Counted from the first letter of the stretch, positions 21,052 to 30,215 are shown. The stretch is DNA of 64,000 nt from Amycolatopsis mongoliensis (GCF_030285665.1 NZ_CP127295.1:2356001-2420000), one strand, 5' to 3'. Notes: generated by a model from the sequence alone, not told the origin. Numbers and translations: made by a program.

Positions 21052-21195
21052 GTGAGCAAGGGTAAGCGCACCTTCCAGCCGAACAACCGCCGCCGCGCGA
21101 AGACCCACGGGTTCCGCCTGCGCATGCGGACCCGCGCCGGCCGGGCCATCCTGGCGGGCCGCCGTCGCAAGGGCCGCGCCGCGCTGTCCGCCTGA
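21052..21195 (+). CDS. rpmH: 50S ribosomal protein L34
   Basis: The 47-residue, strongly basic protein of the large ribosomal subunit begins [20 protein letters not shown] and ends RAALSA, with the conserved [12 protein letters not shown] core. The GTG start at 21052 is placed by AGGAGAAG just upstream; the frame also runs 23 codons further upstream without a ribosome-binding site. It is the first gene of the plus-strand run, followed after 21 bp by rnpA. Confidence 0.97.
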   Translation: MSKGKRTFQPNNRRRAKTHGFRLRMRTRAGRAILAGRRRKGRAALSA

Positions 21196-21216
21196 TCCGG
21201 CTCGTCGGGGCGCGCC

Positions 21217-21651
21217 GTGCTGCCGGCTGCCGCACGTCTGCGGCGGAGTGAGGACTTCCGCGTGGTTCTCCGTCGGGGGTCCAGGGCAGGCAGGCGTCGC
21301 CTCGTCGTCCACGCGCTGACCACGGACCCGTCCGGGGCCGTCGACGTTTCGTCGGCGGCCAGGGCGGGTTTTGTGGTGAGCAAGGCCGTCGGGAACTCGG
21401 TGGTCCGCCACCGGGTCACCCGCCGGTTGCGTCATCTCGTTTCGGCTCGGCTCGGAACCCTTCCCCCTGGCAGTGCGTTGGTCGTACGGGCATTGCCGCC
21501 GTCCGCGACCGCGTCCAGCGCGGAGCTCGGAGCCGATCTCGACGCCGCACTGCGTCGGCTGGGACTGTCGTCGTCGCGCCGTCCGGCCGGGGATGCCCCG
21601 CGCCCGACGCGTCCCGCGGACGCGGCCCCCGACCATGGATCAGCGGTGTGA
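21217..21651 (+). CDS. rnpA: Ribonuclease P protein component
   Basis: The 144-residue basic protein partners the RNase P RNA in maturing tRNA 5' ends. It starts with GTG ([20 protein letters not shown]) and has the family's RNR-type signature region, here [17 protein letters not shown] near residues 59-75. The last 30 residues are a Pro/Ala-rich tail beyond the usual fold. It lies 21 bp after rpmH and overlaps yidD by 4 bases. Confidence 0.95.
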   Translation: MLPAAARLRRSEDFRVVLRRGSRAGRRRLVVHALTTDPSGAVDVSSAARAGFVVSKAVGNSVVRHRVTRRLRHLVSARLGTLPPGSALVVRALPPSATASSAELGADLDAALRRLGLSSSRRPAGDAPRPTRPADAAPDHGSAV

Positions 21652-21998
21652 CCGGCATGCGAGCCACCCCCGAGCACGACTCAGCGCACGACCACTTCGA
21701 TGACGGCGCTGCGGAGACCGCGTCCCCGCGGCCCGGCCCCGTCGCCTGGGTCCTGCTGCTCCCCATCAAGCTCTACCGCAAGGCGATCTCGCCCTTCCTC
21801 CCGCCGGCTTGCCGGTTCTACCCGAGCTGCAGCGCGTACGCAGTCGAAGCCCTGACGCGGCATGGCGCCGCCGGTGGCTCCTACCTCGCGCTGCGCCGGC
21901 TGCTGCGCTGCGGCCCGTGGACCCCGCCCGGCCGCGACCCGGTACCCGAGAAGTTCTCGTGGCGCTACCGCAGACCTGAAACACCGATCGAGGAGTAG
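21648..21998 (+). CDS. yidD: Membrane protein insertion efficiency factor YidD
   Basis: The 116-residue protein has a 30-residue acidic, variable N-terminus followed by the compact YidD domain: [20 protein letters not shown], then [12 protein letters not shown] and LLRCGPW. The conserved cysteines of CRFYPSCS and RCG are present. YidD assists YidC-dependent insertion and carries an amphipathic helix that sits on the membrane. The GTG start overlaps the rnpA stop (GTGA); ATG at 21657 is an alternative. yidC follows after 5 bp. Confidence 0.93.
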   Translation: MTGMRATPEHDSAHDHFDDGAAETASPRPGPVAWVLLLPIKLYRKAISPFLPPACRFYPSCSAYAVEALTRHGAAGGSYLALRRLLRCGPWTPPGRDPVPEKFSWRYRRPETPIEE

Positions 21999-22003
21999 CA
22001 GCA

Positions 22004-23134
22004 GTGCTCGATTTCATCTACTACCCCGTGTCCTTCATCCTCTGGTGTTGGCACAAGGTCTTCGGGTTCGTCTTCGGTGAAGCGACGGCGATCTCCTGGA
22101 TCCTCGGCATCATCTTCCTGACGTTCACCGTCCGCGGCATCATGTTCAAGCCGTTCGTGAACCAGGTCCGGTCGATGAAGAAGATGCAGGACTTCGCGCC
22201 GGAGATGAAGAAGGTCCAGAAGAAGTACGCGAACGACCGGCAGCGCCAAGCGCAGGAGATGCAGAAGCTCCAGCGCGAGCACGGGGTCAACCCGCTCGGC
22301 AGCTGCCTGCCGATGCTGCTGCAGATCCCGGTGTTCATCGGTCTGAACTGGGTCCTGCGCGCCTTCACGATCCAGCCGAAGGACGGCAGCCCCAAGACCG
22401 AGAACTACTTCTTCAACCAGCACGACGTCCAGTCGTACGTCAACGCGAAGCTGTTCGGCGTCAACATCGGCGAGGCGATCCACAACGGCGTCACCGCGAT
22501 CGGTGGCTCGGGTGCGTCGGGCTGGCACTGGAACGTGCTGCCGGTGGCGCTGCCGCTGATGATCGTCGCGTCCATCGCCACGCACCTCACCGCGCGGCAC
22601 TCGGTGGCCCGGCAGAACGCCGCGTCGGCCACCCCGCAGACCGCGATCATGAACAAGCTGACGATGTACGTGTTCCCGCTCGGTGTGCTCGTCTTCGGTG
22701 CGCTGTTCCCGCTCGGCCTCCTCTTCTACTGGCTGGCGAACAACGGCTGGACCCTGATGCAGCAGCGCCTCGTCTACACGAAGATCGACAAGGAAGAGGC
22801 GGCCCGCAAGGCGGAGGCCGCCGAGAAGCGCGCGTCGCTCGGCCCGAAGCCGGGGCAGAAGCCGGCCGCGCCGAAGGTCGGCCAGAAGCCGGTCCAGCAG
22901 AAGAAGAACCAGTCCGCGCAGGGCGGCTCGCAGAAGAAGGTCACGAAGGCCGGCTCGGCGCACGGCTTCGCCCAGACCTCCGCTGCGCAGGCCTCGGCCG
23001 CGAGCGAGTCCGCGAAGGCGGCTGACCAGACCCCGGCCGACACCAACGGCCAGAACGGCTCGAAGGACAACGGCACGGGCGTGCCGGGCCTTCTCAAAGA
23101 CTCGACCAGGAAGTCGGGCCGGAAGCGCCGCTGA
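22004..23134 (+). CDS. yidC: Membrane protein insertase YidC/Oxa1
   Basis: The 376-residue insertase places membrane proteins into the lipid bilayer, with or without Sec. It is the Gram-positive type: a first membrane segment (about 1-45) and a coiled cytoplasmic loop rich in Lys (KKMQDFAPEMKKVQKKYAN). The pore segments follow, with the conserved groove arginine probably in TFTVRGIMFKP. The C-terminal segments LGVLVFGALFPLGLLFYWLA precede a long, Lys/Ala/Gln-rich tail (about 260-376) likely to contact ribosomes. The GTG start at 22004 is 5 bp after yidD. Confidence 0.95.
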   Translation: MLDFIYYPVSFILWCWHKVFGFVFGEATAISWILGIIFLTFTVRGIMFKPFVNQVRSMKKMQDFAPEMKKVQKKYANDRQRQAQEMQKLQREHGVNPLGSCLPMLLQIPVFIGLNWVLRAFTIQPKDGSPKTENYFFNQHDVQSYVNAKLFGVNIGEAIHNGVTAIGGSGASGWHWNVLPVALPLMIVASIATHLTARHSVARQNAASATPQTAIMNKLTMYVFPLGVLVFGALFPLGLLFYWLANNGWTLMQQRLVYTKIDKEEAARKAEAAEKRASLGPKPGQKPAAPKVGQKPVQQKKNQSAQGGSQKKVTKAGSAHGFAQTSAAQASAASESAKAADQTPADTNGQNGSKDNGTGVPGLLKDSTRKSGRKRR

Positions 23135-23161
23135 GGCGCGACCGGTTCGGAGAGGAGACGA

Positions 23162-23725
23162 ATGATGTCGGAGACGATCGACACGATCGACACCGATCAG
23201 GACGACGTGACCCCGGAGCCGGCCGCCGACGAGGCGGGTGAGCAGAAGGCGGGAAGTGGCGACGACGTCCTCGTGCAGGAGGGTGACATCGCCGGTGACT
23301 ACCTCGAGCGGCTGCTCGATCTGCTCGACTACGACGGCGACATCGACTTGGACGTCGAAGCGGGCCGCGCGATCGTGAGCATCGACGGCGGGGAAGACCT
23401 CGAGAAGCTCGTCGGTCCCCGCGGCACGGTGCTCGAGGCGCTGCAGGAGCTGACCCGCCTGGCGGTCCAGCAGGAGACCGGATCCCGCAGCCGGCTGATG
23501 CTGGACATCGCGGGCTGGCGCGCGGACCGCCGGGAGGAGCTGCGGGAGCTCGGCCGCTCGACGGCGGAGTCGGTCCTGCAGAGCGGCGAGCGGGTGCGGC
23601 TGCAGCCGATGAGCCCGTTCGAGCGCAAGGTGGTCCACGACGCGGTGGCGACCGTCGAAGGTGTCACGAGCGAGAGCGAGGGCGAGGACCCGAAGCGCCG
23701 CGTGGTGATCTTCCCGGAGTCCTGA
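23162..23725 (+). CDS. jag: Jag/KhpB-type RNA-binding protein (KH and R3H domains)
   Basis: The 187-residue protein has an acidic N-terminus, a KH-like domain (about 60-125, with DGGEDLEKLVGPRGTVLEAL) and a C-terminal R3H domain (about 125-187, containing RVRLQPMSPFERKVVHDAV). Jag/EloR proteins bind RNA and influence cell elongation in other Gram-positive bacteria. The full N-terminal Jag-N domain is not present, as is normal in actinobacteria. Two adjacent ATG codons (23162 and 23165) follow AGAGGAGACGA; either could be used. A strong terminator follows at 23738-23778, ending the rpmH operon. Confidence 0.92.
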   Translation: MMSETIDTIDTDQDDVTPEPAADEAGEQKAGSGDDVLVQEGDIAGDYLERLLDLLDYDGDIDLDVEAGRAIVSIDGGEDLEKLVGPRGTVLEALQELTRLAVQQETGSRSRLMLDIAGWRADRREELRELGRSTAESVLQSGERVRLQPMSPFERKVVHDAVATVEGVTSESEGEDPKRRVVIFPES

Positions 23726-23737
23726 GCTCGGTTCCGG

Positions 23738-23778
23738 AAGCGGCCCCACTTGACTCGGTCAGGTGGGGCCGCTTTTTT
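23738..23778 (+). terminator. Rho-independent terminator after jag
   Basis: A 12-bp stem (AAGCGGCCCCAC at 23738-23749 with GTGGGGCCGCTT at 23763-23774) is followed by a run of T. It is the most classical terminator in the window and separates the rpmH-jag operon from the next gene. Confidence 0.93.
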
Positions 23779-23784
23779 GTTCCC

Positions 23785-24321
23785 ATGCGCCCGGCGCCCG
23801 GCGAGGTAGTCCACTTCTCGGAAGACCCGACGATCACCCGCTTCGAACCCCACGTGGCCGCGACGGCTCAGCAGCCGGAGGCGTACGTCTGGGCGGTCGA
23901 CACGGGGCGGGCACCCGACTACTGGTTCCCGCGGCAGTGCCCGCGCGCGATGGCTTGGGTGGTCCCGGCGACGACCGAGGCGGACCGCTCGTCGCTCGGT
24001 GCGGCCCGGGTGCACGCGATCGAGTACGGCTGGCTCGCGGCGATGCGATCGGTGCGGTTGTACGCGTACCGGTTCGCCGCGTCGCCCTTCCGCCCGTTCG
24101 GTGCGCACGCCCACGCGATGGTGGCGACCAAGCCGGCCTCGCCGCCCGGCCCGCCGGAACCGGTGGGTGATCTGCTCGCGCTCCACGCCGACGCGGGGAT
24201 CGAGCTGAGGGTGCTGGGGAACCTGTGGGGGTTCGTCGACGCGGTGTCGAGGAGCTCGCTCGGCTTCAGCGGCATCCGGCTGCAGAACGCCCGGCCGCGT
24301 CCCGGGGAATTACACCCGTGA
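23785..24321 (+). CDS. Conserved uncharacterised protein (DUF6886-like)
   Basis: The 178-residue protein begins MRPAPGEVVHFSEDPTITRF at an ATG only 6 bases after the terminator poly-T, so no ribosome-binding site fits. It is either leaderless, transcribed from within the terminator region, or starts later. Motifs include FSEDPTI, AVDTGRAPDYWFPRQCPRA and an internal RLYAYRF. I place it with the DUF6886 family, soluble proteins of unknown function often annotated as conserved hypothetical (recalled, not searched). The gene ends one base before the first parS site. Confidence 0.75.
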   Translation: MRPAPGEVVHFSEDPTITRFEPHVAATAQQPEAYVWAVDTGRAPDYWFPRQCPRAMAWVVPATTEADRSSLGAARVHAIEYGWLAAMRSVRLYAYRFAASPFRPFGAHAHAMVATKPASPPGPPEPVGDLLALHADAGIELRVLGNLWGFVDAVSRSSLGFSGIRLQNARPRPGELHP

Positions 24322-24337
24322 TGTTTCACGTGGAACT
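24322..24337. promoter_or_regulatory. parS site 1
   Basis: TGTTTCACGTGGAACT matches the ParB-binding consensus TGTTNCACGTGNAACA at all but the last base. It directly follows the end of the DUF6886-like gene. Confidence 0.92.
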
Positions 24338-24377
24338 GGGCTCGCTGGGGACGGCCGAGACCGGACCGCAGCGACGG

Positions 24378-24393
24378 TGTTTCACGTGGAACC
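24378..24393. promoter_or_regulatory. parS site 2
   Basis: TGTTTCACGTGGAACC has one mismatch to the parS consensus. It lies 56 bp (centre to centre) from site 1. Confidence 0.92.
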
Positions 24394-24486
24394 GTCCGCT
24401 CGGCACGTCTGGCCGAGTGGAGTTGTCCACATCTGCGGTCTGTCGGCTCGTTTTAGCTCCGACATCGGGGACAATCGACGGAGCGC

Positions 24487-24502
24487 GGTTTCACGTGAAA
24501 CC
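24487..24502. promoter_or_regulatory. parS site 3
   Basis: GGTTTCACGTGAAACC is a perfect 16-bp palindrome with the core GTTTCACGTGAAAC. It lies just upstream of the rsmG start at 24524, so ParB binding could influence rsmG expression. Confidence 0.9.
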
Positions 24503-24523
24503 CGCGGACGAGGAGTAGACGGA

Positions 24524-25207
24524 GTGAGCTTGGATCAGGCCGCGGTGGCGGTGCGCGCCGCGGCGGAGCGAGTGTTCGGTGAGCGCGTGGACCAAGCCGC
24601 TGGGTACGTCGAACTCCTGGAGTGCCACGGAGTCGAGCGCGGGCTGATCGGGCCGCGGGAGGTCGAGCGGCTGTGGGAGCGGCACGTCCTCAACTCGGCC
24701 GTCATCGGAGAGCAGATGCCCGAAGGGGCCCGCGTCGTCGATGTCGGGTCGGGTGCCGGGCTTCCGGGAGTACCGCTCGCGATCGCGCGACCGGACCTCG
24801 ATATCGTCTTGCTCGAACCGATGGCCCGCCGGGTGGACTGGCTGGCCGAGGTGGCCGAGAAGCTGGAACTCCCGATCACCATCGTCCGTGGACGCGCGGA
24901 GGAGCGGCCTGTGCGTGAGCAGCTCGGTGACGCGGACATCGTCACCGCTCGCGCGGTCGCCCCGCTCGCCCGGCTTGCGGACTGGTGCCTGCCGCTCGTC
25001 CGTCCCGACGGCTTCCTGGTCGCCCTCAAGGGCGCCAGCGCGGCGGACGAAATCCAGCGGGACGGTGCCGCCATTCGCAAGGCCGGCGGGGCCGACCCAC
25101 TGATTGTCGAATGCGGTGCCGCAGTACTAGAGGTCCCCAGCACGGTCGTGAAGATCCGTCGCCTCCCGACGGCAGTCAAGCCGAAGGCGCGGAGCAGGAA
25201 GCGTTAA
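24524..25207 (+). CDS. rsmG: 16S rRNA (guanine-N7) methyltransferase RsmG
   Basis: The 227-residue enzyme methylates G527 (E. coli numbering) of 16S rRNA using S-adenosylmethionine. The SAM-binding motif is VVDVGSGAGLPGVPLAIARP at about residues 66-85, preceded by the typical LWERHVLNSA. VTARAVAPLARLADW near residue 145 completes the family pattern. The GTG at 24524 follows AGGAGTAGACGGA; the frame is open upstream through parS sites 2 and 3, but no conserved residues lie there. It is embedded among four parS sites and precedes parA. Confidence 0.95.
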   Translation: MSLDQAAVAVRAAAERVFGERVDQAAGYVELLECHGVERGLIGPREVERLWERHVLNSAVIGEQMPEGARVVDVGSGAGLPGVPLAIARPDLDIVLLEPMARRVDWLAEVAEKLELPITIVRGRAEERPVREQLGDADIVTARAVAPLARLADWCLPLVRPDGFLVALKGASAADEIQRDGAAIRKAGGADPLIVECGAAVLEVPSTVVKIRRLPTAVKPKARSRKR

Positions 25208-25217
25208 CGGGCCGCGG

Positions 25218-25233
25218 TGTTCCACGTGAAACG
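25218..25233. promoter_or_regulatory. parS site 4
   Basis: TGTTCCACGTGAAACG matches parS with one mismatch. It lies between rsmG and parA, close to the parA start, where ParB could autoregulate parAB. Confidence 0.92.
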
Positions 25234-25284
25234 ACGCGACTCGACCACCGACCAGACGTCTATATGGAGGAGGTGTCGAGACCG

Positions 25285-26211
25285 GTGAATCCCCCGCCGT
25301 CCGACTCCACGGAGACCACGCCCGACGTGGGCTGGACCCCGATCGCCGAAGAAGCCGCCCGCGCCGCGCGTCTGCTGCACCCGGAGGAAGGGACGCTCCC
25401 GCGTCCCGGCCGCCGTCGTGTGCTGACCGTCGCCAACCAGAAGGGCGGCGTCGGCAAGACCACGAGCACGGTCAACCTCGCCGCCGCGCTCGCCGTCCAC
25501 GGGCTCAAGACGCTCGTCGTCGACCTCGACCCGCAGGGCAACGCGAGCACCGCGCTCGACGTCGACCACCGGTCCGGGACCCCGTCCATCTACGAGGTGC
25601 TGATCGGCGAGGTGACGCTCGCGGACGCCGCCCAGCCGACCGAGCAGTCCCCCAACCTCTTCTGCGTCCCCGCGACGATCGACCTCGCCGGCGCCGAGAT
25701 CGAGCTCGTCTCGATGGCGTCCCGCGAGTCCCGGCTCAAGGAGGCCATCTCCTCGGAGATCCTCGACGAGATCGGTGTCGACTACGTCTTCATCGACTGC
25801 CCGCCCTCGCTCGGGCTGCTGACGGTCAACGCGATGGTCGCCGCGCAGGAGGTGCTCATCCCGATCCAGTGCGAGTACTACGCGCTGGAAGGGCTCGGGC
25901 AGCTGCTGAGCAACATCGAACTCGTGCAGCAGCACCTCAACCGCGAGCTCCGCGTCTCGACGATCCTCCTCACCATGTACGACGGCCGGACCAAGCTGGC
26001 CGACCAGGTGACGAACGAGGTGCGGAACCACTTCGGCGACACGGTCCTCAAGACGGTCATCCCCCGCAGCGTGAAGGTCTCCGAGGCGCCCGGGTACGGC
26101 CAGACCGTCCTCGCATACGATCCCGGTTCGCGCGGTGCGATGAGCTACGTCGACGCGGCGAAGGAGATCGCCGAGCGTGGCGCACAGTTGGAGAAGGGTA
26201 GTTCTACATGA
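25285..26211 (+). CDS. parA: Chromosome partitioning ATPase ParA (Soj)
   Basis: The roughly 308-residue ATPase has the deviant Walker A motif [16 protein letters not shown], followed by [16 protein letters not shown], the switch region [18 protein letters not shown], and a C-terminal positively charged surface for nonspecific DNA binding. With ParB and parS it segregates the origin region after replication. GGAGGAGG at 25266-25273 best fits the GTG start at 25285; ATG at 25264 is a possible earlier start without a ribosome-binding site. The stop overlaps parB by 4 bases. Confidence 0.95.
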   Translation: MNPPPSDSTETTPDVGWTPIAEEAARAARLLHPEEGTLPRPGRRRVLTVANQKGGVGKTTSTVNLAAALAVHGLKTLVVDLDPQGNASTALDVDHRSGTPSIYEVLIGEVTLADAAQPTEQSPNLFCVPATIDLAGAEIELVSMASRESRLKEAISSEILDEIGVDYVFIDCPPSLGLLTVNAMVAAQEVLIPIQCEYYALEGLGQLLSNIELVQQHLNRELRVSTILLTMYDGRTKLADQVTNEVRNHFGDTVLKTVIPRSVKVSEAPGYGQTVLAYDPGSRGAMSYVDAAKEIAERGAQLEKGSST

Positions 26212-27212
26212 CCGAGCGCAGAGGAGGGCTGGGGCGCGGCCTCGCCGCTCTCATCCCGACCGGACCCACCGGTGGTGGCGGTCCCCTGCCCGCCCCCGCC
26301 GACGCCACGGCGGCGGAGAAGAAGGCGGCCGAGGACAAGGGCTGGTTCGCGGCGAACGGTCAGGCGAAGACGCACGGGGGCGAGGTCGCCGGCGCGGTCT
26401 ACCGCGAGATCCCGATCAGCTCGATCAAGCCGAACCCGAAGCAGCCGCGCCAGGTCTTCGACGAAGACGCGCTCTCCGAACTCGAGCATTCGATTCGCGA
26501 GTTCGGGCTCATGCAGCCCATCGTCGTCCGCGAGCTCGGGGGCGACGAGTACGAGCTCGTCATGGGCGAGCGGCGGCTGCGCGCGTCGCAGCAGGCGGAC
26601 CTCGAAGCGATCCCGGCGATCGTCCGGCAGACCGCCGACGAGTCGATGCTGCGCGACGCGCTCCTGGAGAACATCCACCGCGTCCAGCTGAACCCGCTCG
26701 AAGAAGCAGCGGCGTACCAGCAGCTGCTCGACGAGTTCGCCGTCACGCACGAGGAGCTGGCGAGCCGGATCGGCCGCAGCCGGCCGGTCATCACCAACAC
26801 GATCCGGCTCCTCAAGCTCCCCCTGCCGGTGCAGCGCCGGGTGGCCGCGGGCGTCCTGTCCGCCGGCCACGCCCGCGCGCTGCTCTCGCTGGAGGACGCC
26901 GAGAGCCAGGAAGAGCTCGCCGCCCGCATCATCGCGGAAGGCATGTCGGTCCGGGCGACCGAGGAAGCCGTCACGCTCAAGAAGAGCGAGAAGCCGGCCA
27001 AGCCGAAGCCCGCCGCGCGCAAGCCGATCCAGGCGCCGGGGTTGCAGGAGCTCGCGAACCGCCTCTCGGACCGGTTCGACACCCGGGTGAAGGTCGACCT
27101 CGGCCGCCGCAAGGGCCGGATCACACTCGAGTTCGGCTCGGTCGACGACCTCGAACGCATCGTCGCGATCATCGACGCGAATGGGGCGAATCAGACACCG
27201 AATTCCGATTAG
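26208..27212 (+). CDS. parB: Chromosome partitioning protein ParB (Spo0J)
   Basis: The 334-residue CTP-dependent DNA clamp begins [17 protein letters not shown], the typical ParA-contact motif. The N-terminal CTPase domain has [15 protein letters not shown] and the [14 protein letters not shown] box. The central helix-turn-helix ([20 protein letters not shown]) reads parS. The C-terminal dimer domain ends at 334. A 40-residue Gly/Ala/Pro-rich linker lies after the first 20 residues. All conserved boxes are intact. It is translationally coupled to parA and acts on the sites at 24322, 24378, 24487 and 25218. Confidence 0.97.
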   Translation: MTERRGGLGRGLAALIPTGPTGGGGPLPAPADATAAEKKAAEDKGWFAANGQAKTHGGEVAGAVYREIPISSIKPNPKQPRQVFDEDALSELEHSIREFGLMQPIVVRELGGDEYELVMGERRLRASQQADLEAIPAIVRQTADESMLRDALLENIHRVQLNPLEEAAAYQQLLDEFAVTHEELASRIGRSRPVITNTIRLLKLPLPVQRRVAAGVLSAGHARALLSLEDAESQEELAARIIAEGMSVRATEEAVTLKKSEKPAKPKPAARKPIQAPGLQELANRLSDRFDTRVKVDLGRRKGRITLEFGSVDDLERIVAIIDANGANQTPNSD

Positions 27213-27291
27213 GGATCACCCCGGGGTGTTTCGTCACGGTGATGATTGCTGAGTGATCATGCGATCGCGACGCTGAGCAACGGGGGGAAGC

Positions 27292-27918
27292 GTGTGGGAT
27301 CCGACCGGAACACTCGGCCGCGCGCTCTGGATCGGAGGTGGGCAGTGGGCCGGCAAGTCGACGGTCGCCCGGCTGCTCGCCGTCCGGCACGGGCTGACGG
27401 CGTACCACTACGACTACCACGACGCGCGCGGCCACTTCGATCGCCGGCTCGCCCGGGGTGCCCCCGTCGAGCGCGATCCGGAGAAGAACTGGGTTCGCCG
27501 CACGCCGGAGAAGATGGCGGCTGACGCGCGCGAGATCTTTGCACTGCGGTTCGAGTGGACGCTCGACGATCTGCGTGCCCTCGACTCGCCGCGACCGCTG
27601 ATCGCCGAGGGGTGGGGTCTGCGTCCGGAGTTCGTCGTGCCGCTGCTCGACTCGCCGCGCCGGATGATCGTCATGGTGCCGAGCGAAGAGTTCCGGCTGC
27701 ACCAGGCGGCCACGCTGCCGCGGGCCGGCTCGGTCTCCCGCGAAGTCAGCGATCCGGATCGCGCGCAGCGGAACCGGATCGCGCGGGATCGGCTGCTCGC
27801 GCAGGACGCCGTCGCCCAGGCGCGAGAACTCGGGGTCCGGGTGCTGGAGGTCGACGGGTCCCGGAAAACAGAAGAAGTGGCCGACCAGGTGGCCGACCAC
27901 TTCCGTCCGTACCTCTGA
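27292..27918 (+). CDS. P-loop kinase-like protein
   Basis: The 208-residue protein has Walker A GGQWAGKSTVARLLAVRHG near residues 15-33. A tyrosine/histidine-rich stretch (AYHYDYHDARGHFDRR) follows, and RPLIAEGWGLRPEFV suggests a Walker B strand. The last third is helical and ends in VADHFRPYL. The form suggests a small-molecule kinase or nucleoside kinase-like enzyme, but I cannot name the substrate. The GTG start at 27292 follows GGGGGGAAGC. The stop lies one base from the convergent ddl stop, so there is no room for a terminator between them. Confidence 0.7.
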   Translation: MWDPTGTLGRALWIGGGQWAGKSTVARLLAVRHGLTAYHYDYHDARGHFDRRLARGAPVERDPEKNWVRRTPEKMAADAREIFALRFEWTLDDLRALDSPRPLIAEGWGLRPEFVVPLLDSPRRMIVMVPSEEFRLHQAATLPRAGSVSREVSDPDRAQRNRIARDRLLAQDAVAQARELGVRVLEVDGSRKTEEVADQVADHFRPYL

Positions 27919-27919
27919 T

Positions 27920-28864
27920 TCAGCGGGAGATCGCGCGGCCGATCAGTTCGGCGAACACCGTGCCGAGCGACTTGCCCGCCGCCTCGATGGCCATCGGCAC
28001 CGTCGATGTCTCCGTGAGCCCCGGTGACGGGTTCACTTCGAGGAAGTGCACCGTGCCGCCCGCGGTGACGATCGCGTCCGTCCGCGAGATGTCCCGCAGC
28101 CCGAGGACGCGGTGGGCGGCGACGGCGAGTTCGGCCGCCGCCTTCTCCGCCGCGTCGTCGAGGCGGGCCGGGGTGAAGAAGTCCGTCAGGCCGGCGGTGT
28201 AGCGGGCCGTGTAGTCGTACACGCCGCTCTCCGGGACGATCTCGACCGCGGGGAGGGCCTCGGGGCCGTTCTCCCCCTCGATGACCGTCACGGCCACCTC
28301 GACGCCGTCCACGAACCGCTCGGCGAGCACCGTGTCGCCGTACGCGAAGCAGCCGACCATCGCCGCCGGCAGTTCCGCGGCCTCGCGGACCACCTGGGTG
28401 CCGAGCGCCGAGCCGCCCTGGTCGGGCTTGAGGATCAGCGGCAGGCCGAGCCGCTCCACCATCGCGTCGAGCACCGCCTGGGCGCCGAGCTCGCGGAACG
28501 TGCTGTGCGGCAGCACCACCCAGCCCGGCGTCGTGAACCCGGCGTTCTCGATCAGCGCCTTCGCGGTCGGCTTGTCCCACGCGCGGCGGCAGCCCTGGGA
28601 GCCGGTGCCGACGAACGGCACGTCCAGCATCTCCAGCACCGTCTGCACCGAGCCGTTCTCACCCTCGCCGCCGTGCAGCGCGACGACCACCGCGTCCGGG
28701 CGCTGGGTGCGCAGGCGTTCCAGCAGCCCCGCGTCGGTGTCCCACTCCTCGATGCCGAGGCCTTCGGACTTGAGCGCCGCGGAGAGCCGCCGCCCGGACC
28801 TCAGCGAGACGTCGCGTTCGTGCGAGAGCCCGCCGGCGAGCACGGCAACGGTACGGTCGACCAC
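27920..28864 (-). CDS. ddl: D-alanine-D-alanine ligase family protein
   Basis: The 314-residue ATP-grasp ligase joins two D-alanines for peptidoglycan precursors. Visible motifs are LAGGLSHERDVSLRSGRRL, LHGGEGENGSVQ, PLILKPDQGGSALG and the metal-binding FLEVNPSPGLTETS. The lid loop carries YDYTARY, like D-Ala-D-Ala enzymes, rather than the motif of Van-type D-Ala-D-Lac ligases. At 314 residues it is of the short DdlB type; actinobacteria usually carry a longer Ddl elsewhere, so this may be a second copy. The GTG start at 28864 follows AAGGAG. It lies 31 bp downstream of an aminotransferase gene. Confidence 0.9.
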   Translation of the reverse strand: MVDRTVAVLAGGLSHERDVSLRSGRRLSAALKSEGLGIEEWDTDAGLLERLRTQRPDAVVVALHGGEGENGSVQTVLEMLDVPFVGTGSQGCRRAWDKPTAKALIENAGFTTPGWVVLPHSTFRELGAQAVLDAMVERLGLPLILKPDQGGSALGTQVVREAAELPAAMVGCFAYGDTVLAERFVDGVEVAVTVIEGENGPEALPAVEIVPESGVYDYTARYTAGLTDFFTPARLDDAAEKAAAELAVAAHRVLGLRDISRTDAIVTAGGTVHFLEVNPSPGLTETSTVPMAIEAAGKSLGTVFAELIGRAISR

Positions 28865-28895
28865 CGTGGAAACTCCTTAGCTGGATAAAGAAAAT

Positions 28896-30215
28896 TCAGA
28901 CCGTGTCGGGGGACGGGTTCTGCGGCCCCTGGATCTGGCGCGCGCTCACGTTACCGAAGGTGCGCGCCAGGTCCATTTCGGACTCCAGCACGGCGGCCAG
29001 CCGCCGGACGCCCTCGCGGATCCGCTCCGGCGTCGGATAGCAGTAGGACAGCCGCATCTGGCGGCTGCCGAAACCGTCGGCGTAGAAGCCGGTTCCGGAC
29101 GCGTACGCCACCCGTGCGGTCACCGCCCGCGGCAGCATCGCCTTCGTGTCGACGCCCTCCGGCACCGTCACCCAGACGTAGAACCCGCCGTCCGGCTTGG
29201 TCCAGGAGCACCCCGGGGGCAGGTGCTGGTCGAGCGCGGACAGGATCGCGTCGCGCCGCTCGCGGTAGTTCTCGCGGAACTTCTTGATCTGGCCCTTCCA
29301 GTCGTGCGTGGCCAGGTAGCGCGACACGATCATCTGGTTGAACGTCGGCGGGCACAGCGTCGCCGACTCCGCGGCCAGGACGAGCTTTTCGCGCACGGCG
29401 TGCGGCGCGAGCACCCAGCCGACCCGCAGGCCGGAGGCGAACGTCTTCGAGAACGAGCCGAGGTACACGACGTTGTCGGGGTCGGTCGAGCGCAGCGCCG
29501 GGTAGGTCTGGCCGTCGAACCCGAGCAACCCGTAGGGGTTGTCTTCGACGACGAGGACGCCGTGGGTGCGGCAGATCTCGAGGATCTCCGCGCGGCGCTC
29601 GACGGCCAGCGTGACGCCGGCGGGGTTGTGGAAGTTCGGGATCGTGTACAGGAACTTGACCCGGCGGCCGGCCTTCTCCGTCCGGTCGAGCGCCTCGCGC
29701 AGGAGCTCCGGCACCAGGCCGTGGTCGTCCATCTCCACGTGCACGACCTGCGCCTGGTAGGCGGCGAACGAGCCCAGCGCGCCGACGTACGACGGGCCTT
29801 CGGCGATCACGACGTCGCCCGGGTCGCAGAACAGGCGCGTGACCATGTCCAGGCCCATCTGGGAGCCGACGGTCACGACGACGTCGTCCGGGTGTGCCTT
29901 GATGCCCTCGAGGGCCATGATTTCGCAGATCTGCTCGCGCAGCACCGGAACGCCGTGCGCCGAGCCGTACTGCAGGGCGACGAGCCCGTCCTCGGAGATG
30001 ATCTCCGCCACCTGCGCCGACAGCGTGTCGAGCGGGAGCGCCGCCAGGTTCGGCATGCCGCCGGCCAGCGAGACCACCTCGGGCCGGCTGGCCACCGCGA
30101 ACAGCGCCCGGATCTCGGAAGCGGTCATCCCGGCGGTGCGCGCGGCGTACCGCTCGAGGTGCGGGTCGAGGTTCTGGCGGCCGCTGTGCGGCTTGCTGGG
30201 GCGGTTCTCGGTCAT
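28896..30215 (-). CDS. PLP-dependent aminotransferase (class I, LysN/MocR-like)
   Basis: The 440-residue enzyme belongs to fold type I. LAGGMPNLAALPLDTL near residue 50 and ALQYGSAHGVPVLREQ are the start of the PLP fold. FLYTIPNFHNPAGVTL precedes VVEDNPYGLL, and GSFSKTFASGLRVGW carries the PLP lysine. The pattern fits 2-aminoadipate or branched/aromatic aminotransferases related to the catalytic part of MocR regulators, without the DNA-binding domain. The substrate is uncertain. The ATG at 30215 is used; a frame to 30272 has no support. It forms a likely two-gene unit with ddl and could supply or recycle amino acids. Confidence 0.9.
   Translation of the reverse strand: MTENRPSKPHSGRQNLDPHLERYAARTAGMTASEIRALFAVASRPEVVSLAGGMPNLAALPLDTLSAQVAEIISEDGLVALQYGSAHGVPVLREQICEIMALEGIKAHPDDVVVTVGSQMGLDMVTRLFCDPGDVVIAEGPSYVGALGSFAAYQAQVVHVEMDDHGLVPELLREALDRTEKAGRRVKFLYTIPNFHNPAGVTLAVERRAEILEICRTHGVLVVEDNPYGLLGFDGQTYPALRSTDPDNVVYLGSFSKTFASGLRVGWVLAPHAVREKLVLAAESATLCPPTFNQMIVSRYLATHDWKGQIKKFRENYRERRDAILSALDQHLPPGCSWTKPDGGFYVWVTVPEGVDTKAMLPRAVTARVAYASGTGFYADGFGSRQMRLSYCYPTPERIREGVRRLAAVLESEMDLARTFGNVSARQIQGPQNPSPDTV

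Noticed and set aside
27920..28864. VanA-type D-Ala-D-Lac ligase (self-resistance)
   Set aside because: The lid loop has the YDY-type motif of D-Ala-D-Ala ligases, and no vanH or vanX gene adjoins.
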